The position numbers were made by a program, and so were the translations under genes. 64,000 nucleotides of DNA from Streptomyces sp. NBC_00683. GTDB lineage: Bacteria > Actinomycetota > Actinomycetes > Streptomycetales > Streptomycetaceae. This document shows, piece after piece, positions 24,573 to 33,730 of this stretch. Position 1 is the stretch's first letter. Every line of letters begins with the position of its first letter. Under the pieces are notes generated by a model, which saw nothing but the letters and a program-made list of their open reading frames with translations, had not been told where the DNA came from and did not search any database. Location: the NCBI RefSeq assembly GCF_036226745.1, contig NZ_CP109013.1, positions 372,001-436,000 on the forward strand. The letters are read 5' to 3'.

Positions 24573-26657
24573 ATGACGGCCGAGGCAGCGCAGAGGTGGG
24601 GGTCGACCCTCGATTCGGTGGTGGTGTACGAGCAGGGTGCGGTCTGTCGCCGCCTGGCCCGGGGCAGCGTGCCGTCGGACGGCAGGGTGCGGGTGACGGG
24701 ACTCCCTCGCTCGCTGGACCCGGGGTCGCTGCGGGCCCGTGTTCTGGGTGCCCCCGGGGTGCGCGTCAGTGAAGCTCGGGTAGAGGTCGAGGCCGAGCCG
24801 CTCGGCACCTCCGCGCCCGACGAGTTGCAGCACAAGGTCGAGCAGTTGCGGGACGAGTACGCGGCGGCGCAGCGTCGCCGGGAGCATCTGCTGAGCCTGA
24901 TCGAGGAGGTCAGGGCTCTGCACCCGGTCCCGCCGGCCCGCAAGCGTGACGACCCGCACCGTCGCACCCCGGTCGACGCGTGGCTGGAACTCGCCGACTT
25001 CGTGGACGAGCGGCTGACGGGACTGCACACCCGCCTCGTCGAGGCGGAGGAGGCGCTGCGCCGTATCCAGCACGAGCTCGACATCGCCGCGGACAGGCTT
25101 GCCCGCGCCTCCACCGACGCGCCGTCGGCACACGTGGAGACCACGGTCTCGGCTTTCGTGATCGTCGACCTCTCCGGCGCCGGTGACGTGAGCGCGCACC
25201 CGGACGCTGAGGTCGAACTGGAACTGGAGTACGGGGTGCCGGGCGCCGTCTGGGTACCGGCCTACCGTCTCACTCACCGTCAGGGCGACCTCGGCGGCCG
25301 TCTGGTGCTGCGCGCCTCGGTCGCCCAGCGCACCGGCGAGGACTGGACCGACGTGTCCATCGCCCTGGCCACGGCCGACCTGCGGCGCGGTACCGAGCTG
25401 CCGAAGCTCCGCTCGATCCGGATCGGACGCCGTCAGCTCGCCTCCTCGCCTTCTGGCTGGCGCGAGCCCCCGGCCGGCCTCGCGGACCTGTTCGCCGGGT
25501 ACGACGCGGCGGGCCCCCGGCCGGCCACGACCACCGCGGTGCCCGTCGCCGCCCCATCCTGGCCCGTGCCGCCGCCACCACCGCTGTCGCCGGCACCGCA
25601 GGCCTACGGCGCGCCTACCGGTGCGTTCCCCGTGCCGGGCAGCGCGGGCGGCGCCTTCCCGGAAGCCTTCACCGGCGCCATGCCCGCCGCCGCACAGCCG
25701 GTCCAGGCCCCGGACAGACGGAGATCCGGTGGCCAGACCTTCGCTGCCCCCGCCCCCATGGCACCCGCGCCTCCTGGTGGAGCCGCACCGCCGCCGCCAC
25801 CTCCTGCACCGGCGGCCGGTCCGCCGCAGCCGAGCGGCGCCGAGCTCGACTACGCCGGCCTCGTCCTGTACGGCCCCGACGAGCCAGGCGGTCGCAGGGG
25901 GCGGTTGTTCCCCGGCTCTCCGTTCGACCCGGTGGCTGCCGAGTACCGCCGCCGTGCCGAGTCGGTGTCCGCACTGCGGCTGCCCGGGCACTCCGTGCGG
26001 CCCCGCGAGTCGGCGGGTTCCTTCGACCACCGCTTCGACCCCGCCGCCCGCGCCGACATCCCGTCGGACGGCACCTGGCACACCATCACCGTCGGCGAGA
26101 TCCCGGTCGGTCTGCACACCGAGTACCTGTGCCTGCCGTCCTTGGAAACGACCGTGTACGCGACGTTGGTACTCTCCAACGCCACCGACCAGGCTCTGCT
26201 CGCCGGCCCGGTGGAGGTCACCGTCGACGACGACTTCCTGCTGACCACCGCACTGCCCACGGTCGCCCCCGGTGGCGTCTGTCAGATCGGGCTCGGACCG
26301 GCCGAGGGTGTACAGGTCACCCGCCGTACGAACCTCCACGAGTCCACCTCCGGCCTGCGCAACAACACCACCGTGCTCGACCACCGCGTCCATGTGGAGC
26401 TGGCCAACCGCCTCTCGGCGCCCATCACCCTCGAGGTCCGGGAACGGGTGCCCGTCACCTCCGAACCGGATGTCCGGATCGTGGAACGCGCCGACTGGAC
26501 GACACCCGAGGACGGCCCGGGGTCCGATCGCCGTACCCCGGGCACCCGCGTCTGGCGGGTGGACCTGCCCGTCGGCGGCACCGCCGTGCTCGACGGCGGT
26601 TACGAGATCCGAATCCCGGCCGGCAAGGCCCTCATCGGCGGCAACCGCAGGAGCTGA
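24573..26657 (+). CDS. DUF4139/DUF4140 protein (MuiA-like), first of a tandem pair
   Basis: A 694-residue protein. Residues 1-80 match the DUF4140 N-terminal domain (VVVYEQGAVCRRLARGSVPS). A coiled coil follows (about 85-190: LQHKVEQLRDEYAAAQRRRE and VEAEEALRRIQHELDIAADR). The DUF4139 body starts near VELELEYGVPGAVWVPAYRL and QRTGEDWTDVSIALATADLR. A proline/alanine-rich insertion of about 110 residues (residues 325-435) interrupts it before the C-terminal beta region. No signal peptide. The MuiA family is widespread but its biochemistry is unknown. The next gene is a second family member 7 bases downstream. Confidence 0.88.
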   Translation: MTAEAAQRWGSTLDSVVVYEQGAVCRRLARGSVPSDGRVRVTGLPRSLDPGSLRARVLGAPGVRVSEARVEVEAEPLGTSAPDELQHKVEQLRDEYAAAQRRREHLLSLIEEVRALHPVPPARKRDDPHRRTPVDAWLELADFVDERLTGLHTRLVEAEEALRRIQHELDIAADRLARASTDAPSAHVETTVSAFVIVDLSGAGDVSAHPDAEVELELEYGVPGAVWVPAYRLTHRQGDLGGRLVLRASVAQRTGEDWTDVSIALATADLRRGTELPKLRSIRIGRRQLASSPSGWREPPAGLADLFAGYDAAGPRPATTTAVPVAAPSWPVPPPPPLSPAPQAYGAPTGAFPVPGSAGGAFPEAFTGAMPAAAQPVQAPDRRRSGGQTFAAPAPMAPAPPGGAAPPPPPPAPAAGPPQPSGAELDYAGLVLYGPDEPGGRRGRLFPGSPFDPVAAEYRRRAESVSALRLPGHSVRPRESAGSFDHRFDPAARADIPSDGTWHTITVGEIPVGLHTEYLCLPSLETTVYATLVLSNATDQALLAGPVEVTVDDDFLLTTALPTVAPGGVCQIGLGPAEGVQVTRRTNLHESTSGLRNNTTVLDHRVHVELANRLSAPITLEVRERVPVTSEPDVRIVERADWTTPEDGPGSDRRTPGTRVWRVDLPVGGTAVLDGGYEIRIPAGKALIGGNRRS

Positions 26658-26664
26658 CAAACCC

Positions 26665-28227
26665 ATGACCACAGCCCCCCAGCCGATCGCCCTGCCCGTC
26701 ACCGCCGTCACCTGTCTGGAGGACCGCGCCCACGTCGAGCGTGCCGTCGTCCTCGAACTGGAGGCGGGAGTCCAGCGGTTGCGTCTCGGGCCCGTCAGCG
26801 CGATGGCCGTCGACCGGACCCTCCATGCCGAGCTGACCGCCGACCACCCGGCGGCCGTACTCGACGTGCGGATAACCCGCAGCTGGACGCCGCGCGGGCC
26901 GCTCCCGGACACCGATGACGACTCCGCCCTGCGTCGGCGGGTACACACGCTCGAAGAGGAACGGCTCGCCCTGGCACAGCGGCGCGACCGCCTGCAGGCC
27001 CGCCGGGATCTCCTCGGCCGCATTGCCACCGATCTGCTGCGGGAGATCGGCGAGGGTGCAGGCTCCGGAGAGACCGACGGACCCCGCTGGGCACGCGAGC
27101 TGGACCGGGTGGACGAGGAACGCGGCTCGTGCGGTGAGCAACTCCGTGCCGCCGAGGCCCGGCTGGCCGCCCTCGTCGACGAGATCGGGGAGGCGCAGCG
27201 AGCCCTCCACGTATCGGAGGACGAGCCCGCCGAGCTCGTCGGCCATATCGAGCTGACCGTGGAAACGGCGGTTGCCGGGCCCGTCGGGCTGCGCCTGAGC
27301 CACCTCATCCCGTGTGCGTTGTGGCGTCCCGCCTACCGGGCCGTGCTCGACGGGGACTCCCTGACGCTGGAGACCGACGCGATGGTCTGGCAGCGCACCG
27401 GCGAGGACTGGTCGGACGTACGGCTGACGCTGTCGACGGCACGCTCTGCTCTGGCCACCGATCCGCCGCGCCTGGGAGAGGACCGGCTGACGCTCACGGA
27501 CCGCTCCGTCGCGGAGCGCCGCACGGTCGACATCGAGCTGCGCGAGGAGGAGATCGGGACTCTCGGCCCGTCCCCGGTGCTCGGCCTGCCGGGAGTCGAC
27601 GACGGCGGCGAGGCACGGGTGTTGCGGTCCCCGGCACAGGTCTCCGTGCCCAGTGACGGCCACGCGCACCGCGTGCCGCTGTCCGCTTTCACCACGGCCG
27701 CGCACAGTGAGTACGCCTGTTCGCCCGAGCTGTCCCCCTTGGTCACACGGGTGGTGCGATTCGACAACCTGGCGGGTCATGCACTGCTCGCCGGACCGGT
27801 GGACCTGGTCCGCGACAGCGGATTCAGCGGCCGGGGGACGCTGGACTTCACCGCCCCGGGCGCCCCCGTGGAGCTCGCCTTCGGCAGCTGCGACGACCAT
27901 CGGGTGGTCCGGCATGCCGAGGAGTCGCGCGACTCCACCGGAATGACCCAGCGGACCGTCATGACGCGCACGATCCGACTGCACCTGTCCCGGTTCTCCG
28001 CCCCCGGAGAACAGGGCGACCAGGTGGTCGCCCTGCGGGAGCGGCTCCCGATCTCCGAAGTCTCCGCGGTGGAGGTCCGCATGCGCGAGGAAGCCTGCTC
28101 CCCGGCGCCCGATGCGGTCGACGCCGAGGGCATCGCCCGATGGGACGTCACCCTCCCGCCCAACGGCCACCGGACGCTCACCCTGGTCTACGAGCTGTCG
28201 GCGAGCGCCAAGGTCACCGGGCTCTGA
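26665..28227 (+). CDS. DUF4139 protein (MuiA-like), second of a tandem pair
   Basis: A 520-residue paralogue of the preceding protein: PVTAVTCLEDRAHVERAVVL (DUF4140-like), coiled coil at about 85-190 (VHTLEEERLALAQRRDRLQA, AEARLAALVDEIGEAQ), then LIPCALWRPAYRAVLDG and VWQRTGEDWSDVRLTLSTAR. It lacks the Pro-rich insertion. ATG 26665 has GGAGCTGACAAACCC before it and is 7 bases past the first gene's stop, so the two are cotranslated. Matching coiled coils suggest a hetero-oligomer. Confidence 0.88.
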   Translation: MTTAPQPIALPVTAVTCLEDRAHVERAVVLELEAGVQRLRLGPVSAMAVDRTLHAELTADHPAAVLDVRITRSWTPRGPLPDTDDDSALRRRVHTLEEERLALAQRRDRLQARRDLLGRIATDLLREIGEGAGSGETDGPRWARELDRVDEERGSCGEQLRAAEARLAALVDEIGEAQRALHVSEDEPAELVGHIELTVETAVAGPVGLRLSHLIPCALWRPAYRAVLDGDSLTLETDAMVWQRTGEDWSDVRLTLSTARSALATDPPRLGEDRLTLTDRSVAERRTVDIELREEEIGTLGPSPVLGLPGVDDGGEARVLRSPAQVSVPSDGHAHRVPLSAFTTAAHSEYACSPELSPLVTRVVRFDNLAGHALLAGPVDLVRDSGFSGRGTLDFTAPGAPVELAFGSCDDHRVVRHAEESRDSTGMTQRTVMTRTIRLHLSRFSAPGEQGDQVVALRERLPISEVSAVEVRMREEACSPAPDAVDAEGIARWDVTLPPNGHRTLTLVYELSASAKVTGL

Positions 28228-28251
28228 GCTCCACGCTCGGCTACGTGGATG

Positions 28252-28284
28252 GCCGAGTCCCCTGCGGGTTGTGCGGGACTCGGC
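28252..28284. terminator. Bidirectional terminator after the DUF4139 pair
   Basis: A perfect 10-bp stem GCCGAGTCCC/GGGACTCGGC (28252-28261 and 28275-28284) with a 13-base loop lies between the DUF4139 operon and the convergent epoxide hydrolase gene. Confidence 0.7.
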
Positions 28285-28309
28285 GGTGTGCGACCAGGGC
28301 GGTGACGCC

Positions 28310-29494
28310 TCAGCCCGCCACCGCCGCCCGGTAGGGGCGGAAGAACGCGCGCAGCTCCTGCGCGTAGAGCTCGGGCTCCTCGAACGGCGCGAAGTGCCCG
28401 CCGCGCGGGGGCTCGGTCACGCGCACGGCGTTCGTCGTGCGCTCGAGCCATGCCCGCGGCGGGCGGACGACGTCGCCCTGGAAGAGCGAGAAGCCCGAGG
28501 GCACTTCGACCCGGCGGGCATGCTGGGTGCGCGGGATCGCGGCGTTCGCGCGGTACATCCGCATCGACGAGCCGATCGTCCCCGTGAGCCAGTAGAGGGT
28601 GACGTTCGTGAGGATCTCGTCCTTCGTGAAGCTCCGCTCGACGTCGCCGTCGCAGTCGCTCCATCCTCGGAGCTTCTCGACGATCCACGCGGCGAGCCCG
28701 ACCGGCGAGTCGTTGAGGCCGAAAGCCGCGGTCTGGGGCTTTGTTCGTTGCATGGATGCGTAGGCGCCCTCGGTCGCGCCCCAGGCCGCGGCGCTGTCGA
28801 TCCAGGCGCTCTCCTCGGGTGCGAGGTCCGCGGGGTCGCCGGTGAAGACGGGCAGTCCCCCGTCGGTGCGGTGGACGGCCACGACCCGGTCGGGGTGGTC
28901 GAGCGCCAGGTAGCGGCTCACGTGGCTGCCCATGTCCCCGCCCGCAGCGCCGAACCGCTCGTAGCCGAGGACGTCCATGAGCTCGGCCCACAGGCCTGCG
29001 ACGGCGATGGAGTCGAGGGGCGTGCCGGTGGGGCGGTCGGAGTACCCGTAGCCCGGCATGTCGGGCACCACCACGTCGAACGCGTCGGCAGGATCGGCGC
29101 CGTGCGCGCCGGGGTCGGTGAGGAGAGGGATGACCTTCGCGTAGCGCCAGAACGAGTCCGGCCAGCCGTGGCTGAGCACCAGCGGCAGAGCGGACCCGGC
29201 GTACGCGGCGGCCCGGACGTGCACGAAGTGGATCCCGAGGCCGCCGAGGGGGACACGGAAGTGGGGCAGCCGGGCCAGCGCCGCCTCCTGCGCCGGCCAG
29301 TCGAACTCGTCCGCCCAGTAGGCGACGAGCTCACGGAGGTAGGTGATGTCGGTCCCGAGCGACCACCCGGCGTCCTCGGGCGCGTCCGGCCAGCGCGTCG
29401 CCCGCAGCCGTGCCCGGAGGTCCTCGAGCGCCGCGGGCGCCGTCTGCGGGGTGAACTGCTCGGGGCGGGGCAGGGCGTCCGGCATGGGACGCAT
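28310..29494 (-). CDS. Epoxide hydrolase (microsomal-type, EHN domain)
   Basis: A 394-residue alpha/beta hydrolase with the EHN N-terminal meander (LEDLRARLRATRWPD, TYLRELVAYWADEFDWPAQE). LVLSHGWPDSFWRYAKVIPL carries the HGWP oxyanion motif, GGDMGSHVSRYLALDHPDR the nucleophile Asp (GGDMGS), and GGHFAPFEEPELYAQELRAF the catalytic His. It should open epoxides to diols. ATG 29494 has GAGAGG 7 bases upstream. The DXG nucleophile elbow and the final GGHF are intact, so it looks functional. Confidence 0.93.
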   Translation of the reverse strand: MRPMPDALPRPEQFTPQTAPAALEDLRARLRATRWPDAPEDAGWSLGTDITYLRELVAYWADEFDWPAQEAALARLPHFRVPLGGLGIHFVHVRAAAYAGSALPLVLSHGWPDSFWRYAKVIPLLTDPGAHGADPADAFDVVVPDMPGYGYSDRPTGTPLDSIAVAGLWAELMDVLGYERFGAAGGDMGSHVSRYLALDHPDRVVAVHRTDGGLPVFTGDPADLAPEESAWIDSAAAWGATEGAYASMQRTKPQTAAFGLNDSPVGLAAWIVEKLRGWSDCDGDVERSFTKDEILTNVTLYWLTGTIGSSMRMYRANAAIPRTQHARRVEVPSGFSLFQGDVVRPPRAWLERTTNAVRVTEPPRGGHFAPFEEPELYAQELRAFFRPYRAAVAG

Positions 29495-29605
29495 GCTAGC
29501 GCCTCTCGTTCGGATCACTCCGAGCCCGCGGGGCCTGACACGCGCGACTGCAGATGGTCCGACCCGGGCCGGGGATCACCGAATAGCGAGCGATCAGCAA
29601 ACATA

Positions 29606-30898
29606 ATGCCGTCCATGAACTCCGCGCACCCCGCCGGTACCGACAAAGGCAAGCTGGCGCACCGCCTTGTGCCCATGACGGGTCGTGACCCGAAAGAGCT
29701 CGCCCGCTCCTCCTCCCCACTGGAGCTGCTGTTCGACCTGACCTTTGTGGTCGCGGTCGGCACGGCGGCCTCCCACTTCGCCGACATGGCGGCCGAGGGG
29801 CATCCGGGGCAGGCGGTCACCGCGTTCGTACTGGCGATGTTCGCGATCAGCGTGGCGTGGATCAGCTTCAGCTGGTTCGCCTCCGCCTTCGGTACCGACG
29901 ACTGGCTCGACCGGGCCCTGACGATGGTGCAGATGATCGGCGTCGTGGTGTTCTCGCTCGGCCTGCCGGCCATGTTCCACTCCGTCGAAGAGGGGGGACA
30001 CCTCGAGCTGCGCGTGATGGTGCTCGGATACGTCGTGATGCGCATCGCGATCGTGCTGCAGTGGTGGCGCGCCGCCCGGGAATCCCCCTCGTACCGTGCC
30101 GTCTGCATGGCGAACATCCGCTGGATCGTGACCGCCCAGCTCGGTTGGGTCGTGGTCGGATTCACGCAGCCGCCGCTCGCCGTCGCGTTCGTCGCCTTCG
30201 CCGTGCTCGGGGCACTGGAACTGGCGGTTCCGGTGCTCACGCAGGGCAGCGCGGGCGGAACCCCCTGGCACCCCCACCATGTGGCCGAGCGCTACGGCCT
30301 GTTCGCGATCATCGTTCTCGGCGAGAGTGTCGTAGGTACCGTCGCCTCCTCGGGCGACCTCCTCGGCGGCGTGGACGGACTGCACTGGAGCGGGAACGCC
30401 ATCGCCGTCGTCGTCGCCGGCGTCGGGCTGACCTTCGGCATGTGGTGGGTGTACTTCTCCACCCCCTTCGGTGACGTCCTCGTGCACCGCCGCAACCGCG
30501 GATACCTCTTCGGCTACGGACACATCCCGCTGTTCATGGGGATCGCCGGGGCCGGCGCCGGACTCCACATGGCCGGCCTGCAACTGGAACACCACTCGGA
30601 GCTCGGTGACGTCGCCGTCGTCCTGTCCCTGGCCATCCCGGTCGGCCTCTACCTGCTGATGGTCTATCTGCTGCACACGCTGTTGCTGTCCGCCGCGGAC
30701 CGCTTCCACCTGCTCCTGATCTCCGTCACTCTCGCCGTACTTCTCACGGCCGTCCTGCTGTCCGCCGCCGGAGTAGCGATCGCGGTGTGTCTGGTCATCA
30801 TCATGCTCGCCCCGTTCGTCACCGTGGTCGGTTACGAGACGGTCGGCCATCGTCATCAGCGACGCATGCTGCAGGAACTCGCCGCAGGGGGCCACTGA
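29606..30898 (+). CDS. Low temperature requirement protein A (LtrA) family membrane protein
   Basis: A 430-residue polytopic protein. PLELLFDLTFVVAVGTAASH at about residues 38-57 is the LtrA signature (ELFFDLVFVxA), repeated later by RYGLFAIIVLGESVVGTVAS (the ERxgLfviIvLGE motif). About 11-12 hydrophobic helices follow, ending in ETVGHRHQRRMLQEL. LtrA was named from a Listeria cold-growth locus; its transport or enzymatic role is unresolved. The start is ATG 29606 or 29615, with no strong ribosome binding site. Confidence 0.9.
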   Translation: MPSMNSAHPAGTDKGKLAHRLVPMTGRDPKELARSSSPLELLFDLTFVVAVGTAASHFADMAAEGHPGQAVTAFVLAMFAISVAWISFSWFASAFGTDDWLDRALTMVQMIGVVVFSLGLPAMFHSVEEGGHLELRVMVLGYVVMRIAIVLQWWRAARESPSYRAVCMANIRWIVTAQLGWVVVGFTQPPLAVAFVAFAVLGALELAVPVLTQGSAGGTPWHPHHVAERYGLFAIIVLGESVVGTVASSGDLLGGVDGLHWSGNAIAVVVAGVGLTFGMWWVYFSTPFGDVLVHRRNRGYLFGYGHIPLFMGIAGAGAGLHMAGLQLEHHSELGDVAVVLSLAIPVGLYLLMVYLLHTLLLSAADRFHLLLISVTLAVLLTAVLLSAAGVAIAVCLVIIMLAPFVTVVGYETVGHRHQRRMLQELAAGGH

Positions 30899-30927
30899 CG
30901 AACTGTCGGAGCGCATGCCCGGGCGGT

Positions 30928-31335
30928 TCACCCGTCGGAGGCGAGGCGGTTCAGCCACTCCCCCAGCAGGTGCTGTTCCCCGCTGCTGAGGGGCGTCTGT
31001 TCGGGCAGCGCAGCGCGCAGGGCGCGGGCGGCTCCGGCCGGGCCCGCGTCCTGTACGGCCGGTTCCTCGTTGGTGACGGCGGAGACCATGGACTCACGCA
31101 TGGTGGTCAGCAGGGCGGGGTTGCGCCCGTTCTCGGGCAGGGACAGCCAGGTGAGCACCGCACCGCGCGCCGTGGCATGAATGATCATGGCCGCGAGTTC
31201 TTCGTCCACCCGGAGCCTGCCGCCCACGGCAAGGCGCCTCACTCGCCCCATCAGGATGTCCATGCCTGCCTTGAAGGCCGGTGACTCGGCTCTCGTGGGC
31301 TCGCTCTCGGTGCGCAGGCAGGTCAGGCGACCGCC
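30928..31335 (-). pseudogene. TetR regulator fragment lacking its HTH
   Basis: The C-terminal part reads like a TetR ligand domain: CLRTESEPTRAESPAFKAGM, DILMGRVRRLAVGGRLRVDE, ELAAMIIHATARGAVLTWLS, then a family-like tail GEQHLLGEWLNRLASDG. The open frame goes on upstream to 31506, but that part is antisense to the adjoining lipoprotein gene and has no HTH. The DNA-binding half is therefore missing and the gene is probably dead. The 5' boundary is approximate. Confidence 0.65.
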
Positions 31336-31356
31336 GCCGATGACCAAGGTGTCCCA

Positions 31357-31371
31357 TGCAGGTATCCTGCA
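31357..31371. promoter_or_regulatory. Perfect 6-3-6 dyad upstream of the lipoprotein gene
   Basis: TGCAGG-TAT-CCTGCA lies 56 bases before the lipoprotein start and next to the truncated TetR gene. It could be the surviving operator of that lost regulator. Confidence 0.4.
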
Positions 31372-31426
31372 GCGGGATTTGCGGGCGACAGCGAAGAGCT
31401 GACGCGGTTTCAGCCGGGGGGTCAAC

Positions 31427-31801
31427 GTGGTGCGCGTACTGAAGGCGGTGGTCCCTGTCATCGCCCTGGTGGCGGTGGCGGCGGGATGCTCCTCGTCCGA
31501 GGGCAAGGACGAGCAGCGGCTGACGGAGTTGCGGGAGAACTACTGCACGCAGCTCGGGACATGGCAGAGGGCGCGGAACGCGGCAGACACGGACACCCCG
31601 GATCCGTCGGGGTTCGACGAGATCGGGGCCGTCGCTCAGGACGCTTTCCTCGCGATGCGACCGCTCCAGGACGAGGCAGTCGGCGGAGGCCGCACCTTGG
31701 CGGAGGCGACGGTGGCAGCGATGAAGAACAATGACTCCGAGGCGGAGGGCCGCGTCGTGCAGTACTGCGATGATTCCGGCTTCGAGACACTGATGCGCTG
31801 A
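31427..31801 (+). CDS. Small lipoprotein
   Basis: A 124-residue lipoprotein. A basic N-terminus (MVRVLK) leads into AVVPVIALVAVAAGC, a clear lipobox (VAAGC, Cys 21), so the mature protein is anchored to the outer face of the membrane. The mature part has two further Cys (NYCTQL and QYCDDS), which could form a disulfide, and is otherwise helical and acidic. No family recognised. The start is GTG 31427 behind a G-rich box. Confidence 0.85.
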   Translation: MVRVLKAVVPVIALVAVAAGCSSSEGKDEQRLTELRENYCTQLGTWQRARNAADTDTPDPSGFDEIGAVAQDAFLAMRPLQDEAVGGGRTLAEATVAAMKNNDSEAEGRVVQYCDDSGFETLMR

Positions 31802-31820
31802 TGACCTTGGGCCTCCCCTG

Positions 31821-32759
31821 TCAGCTGAAGGCCCTGCGGTAACTGTGAGGGCTGACACCGGTGGACTTCTTGAAGCGGTCGCGGAAAGCGGTCGGTGAGC
31901 CGAAGCCGACCTGGGCACCAATGCGTTCGACGGTGTGATGGGTGGATTCCAGAAGGTGCTGGGCCTGGCGGATGCGGGCTCGGTGGAGCCACTGGAGTGG
32001 GGTGGTGCCCGTCTGTTCGCGGAAGCGGCGTATCAGGGTTCGGGTGCTGACCCCGGCGTGGGCGGCGATGTCGGCAAGGGTGAGCTCGGTGCCGAGGTTC
32101 TCCTGGAGCCAGGCGAGGAGCGGTTCGAGAGTGCTGCCCCGAGGGGTGGGCGCGTAGTCGTGGACGATGAACTGCGCCTGCCCGCCCTCGCGCTCCAGAG
32201 GCATGACGGACAGCCGGGCCGCGTCGGCGGCGACGGCGGAGCCGTAGTCGCTGCGGATCATGTGCAGGCACAGATCCAGGCCTGCGGCGGCGCCTGCCGA
32301 AGTGAGGATCTGGCCGTTGTCGACGTAGAGGACGTCCGGGTCGACCTCGATGTCCGGGTAGGAAGTGGCGAGGAGTTCGGCCGCGATCCAGTGGGTCGTG
32401 GCGCGCAGGCCGTCCAGGAGCCCGGTGGAGGCCAACGGGAACGTGCCGGAGCAGATGGAAGCGATGCGCGTGCCGTCCTGGGCGGCCGTCCGCAGTGCGT
32501 CGCGGACAGCCGGAGTCGGCGGGACGGTGGGCCGGGCGGTACCGGGCACGATGATCGTGTCCGCACCCTTGAGGCCCTCCAGCCCCCAGGGTGAGCGCAG
32601 GGTGAACGCGCCCGCGTCGGTCTCCGGCTGCTCCGCGCACACCCGGATCTGATATCCGGGGCGGCCGTCCGGGAGACGGGTGCGCGTGAAGACCTCGATG
32701 GGGGTGGAGAGGTCGAACGGGATCACCTGGTCCAGGGCGAGGACGGCGACAGTATGCAT
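31821..32759 (-). CDS. GlxA-type AraC regulator (DJ-1/PfpI plus AraC HTH)
   Basis: A 312-residue regulator. Residues 1-190 are a DJ-1/PfpI-like domain: VAVLALDQVIPFDLSTPIEV, IASICSGTFPLASTGLLDG with the nucleophile-elbow Cys, and ATTHWIAAELL. Residues 215-312 hold the AraC double HTH: LTLADIAAHAGVSTRTLIRR, FREQTGTTPLQWLHRARI and VERIGAQVGFGSPTAFRDRF. GlxA/FtrA-like regulators sense small metabolites and act as activators. It faces a DJ-1/PfpI gene (32991-33680), the probable target. Confidence 0.93.
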   Translation of the reverse strand: MHTVAVLALDQVIPFDLSTPIEVFTRTRLPDGRPGYQIRVCAEQPETDAGAFTLRSPWGLEGLKGADTIIVPGTARPTVPPTPAVRDALRTAAQDGTRIASICSGTFPLASTGLLDGLRATTHWIAAELLATSYPDIEVDPDVLYVDNGQILTSAGAAAGLDLCLHMIRSDYGSAVAADAARLSVMPLEREGGQAQFIVHDYAPTPRGSTLEPLLAWLQENLGTELTLADIAAHAGVSTRTLIRRFREQTGTTPLQWLHRARIRQAQHLLESTHHTVERIGAQVGFGSPTAFRDRFKKSTGVSPHSYRRAFS

Positions 32760-32990
32760 GCCCAGAAGGTACCTCTCCGTATGACCGGAATGAACTGATC
32801 CACCGGTTGGCAGTCTCGGGATCCAGCGCCGGACAATCTCTGATTCCCCAGGTCAGAAGGTCGCTCCTGGATTTGGCGTTATTCCGTTGGAGGGTGTCAT
32901 CAATGCCTCTGGGAGGCGGAGTGGCAGCTGGCTAGCGTCAAGGGTGAACCCGGCGCCGACCGGGCCGGCCGGACCCGGAGGACCCCACCC

Positions 32991-33680
32991 ATGCGCGCCC
33001 AGATCGTCCTGTTCGATGGTTTCGACCCTCTCGATGTCATCGCGCCCTACGAAGTGCTGTACGCCGGCGGCACCTCATCCGGCGGCCTGGTGAGCGTGGA
33101 ACTCGTCTCCGCCGAAGGGCCGCGCGAGGTGGTCAGCGGCACCGGAGCCCTGGCGCTGCGCGCCACTGCCGCACTCGACCCCGCAGGGGCGGACCTGATC
33201 CTGGTTCCCGGCGCCTCGGGCCGCGTCGGAGTGCCCGGCGAGGTCCCCGACCATGACGCCGGTGCGGGTGAGTGGGAACAGGACGCATTCATCCCGGTAC
33301 TGCTGGGCCGCACGCTCACCACCGAGCTGCCCGCGCTTCTGAAGGCGGCGATGGACGACCCCCGGGTGGTCGTCGGCGCGGTGTGCGGCGGATCGCTCGT
33401 CCTGGCGATGGCCGGCCTGCTGGAAGGACGCCACGCCACCACCCATCACATGGGCCTGGACATGCTCGACGCCACGGGTGTCCACGCGGTGAGGGCGCGC
33501 GTCGTCGACGACGGAGACGTCGTCACCGGTGCCGGCGTCACCTCCGGGCTCGACCTCGGCCTCTACCTCCTGGAGCGCGAGGTGGGCCCCCGGATCGCCC
33601 ACGCCGTCGAGGAACTGTTCGCCCACGAGCGCCGCGGCACGGTCTGGCGCAACGAGGGCCCGATACCCACCGGCCTCTGA
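32991..33680 (+). CDS. DJ-1/PfpI family protein (isonitrile-hydratase-like)
   Basis: A 229-residue DJ-1/PfpI protein. MRAQIVLFDGFDPLDVIAPY is the family start, ADLILVPGASG the conserved strand-Gly, and VGAVCGGSLVLAMAGLLEGR the nucleophile elbow with Cys near residue 124, followed by ATTHHMGLDML. GAGVTSGLDLGLYLLEREVG closes the domain. Relatives include isonitrile hydratase and putative amidases. ATG 32991 is chosen after GGAGGACCCCACCC. A small conserved partner gene follows in the same direction. Confidence 0.9.
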   Translation: MRAQIVLFDGFDPLDVIAPYEVLYAGGTSSGGLVSVELVSAEGPREVVSGTGALALRATAALDPAGADLILVPGASGRVGVPGEVPDHDAGAGEWEQDAFIPVLLGRTLTTELPALLKAAMDDPRVVVGAVCGGSLVLAMAGLLEGRHATTHHMGLDMLDATGVHAVRARVVDDGDVVTGAGVTSGLDLGLYLLEREVGPRIAHAVEELFAHERRGTVWRNEGPIPTGL

Positions 33681-33730
33681 CCACCCTCCCCCTCTGTCAT
33701 GCAGCACACCCGTCAGGAAGAGAAGAAGAC

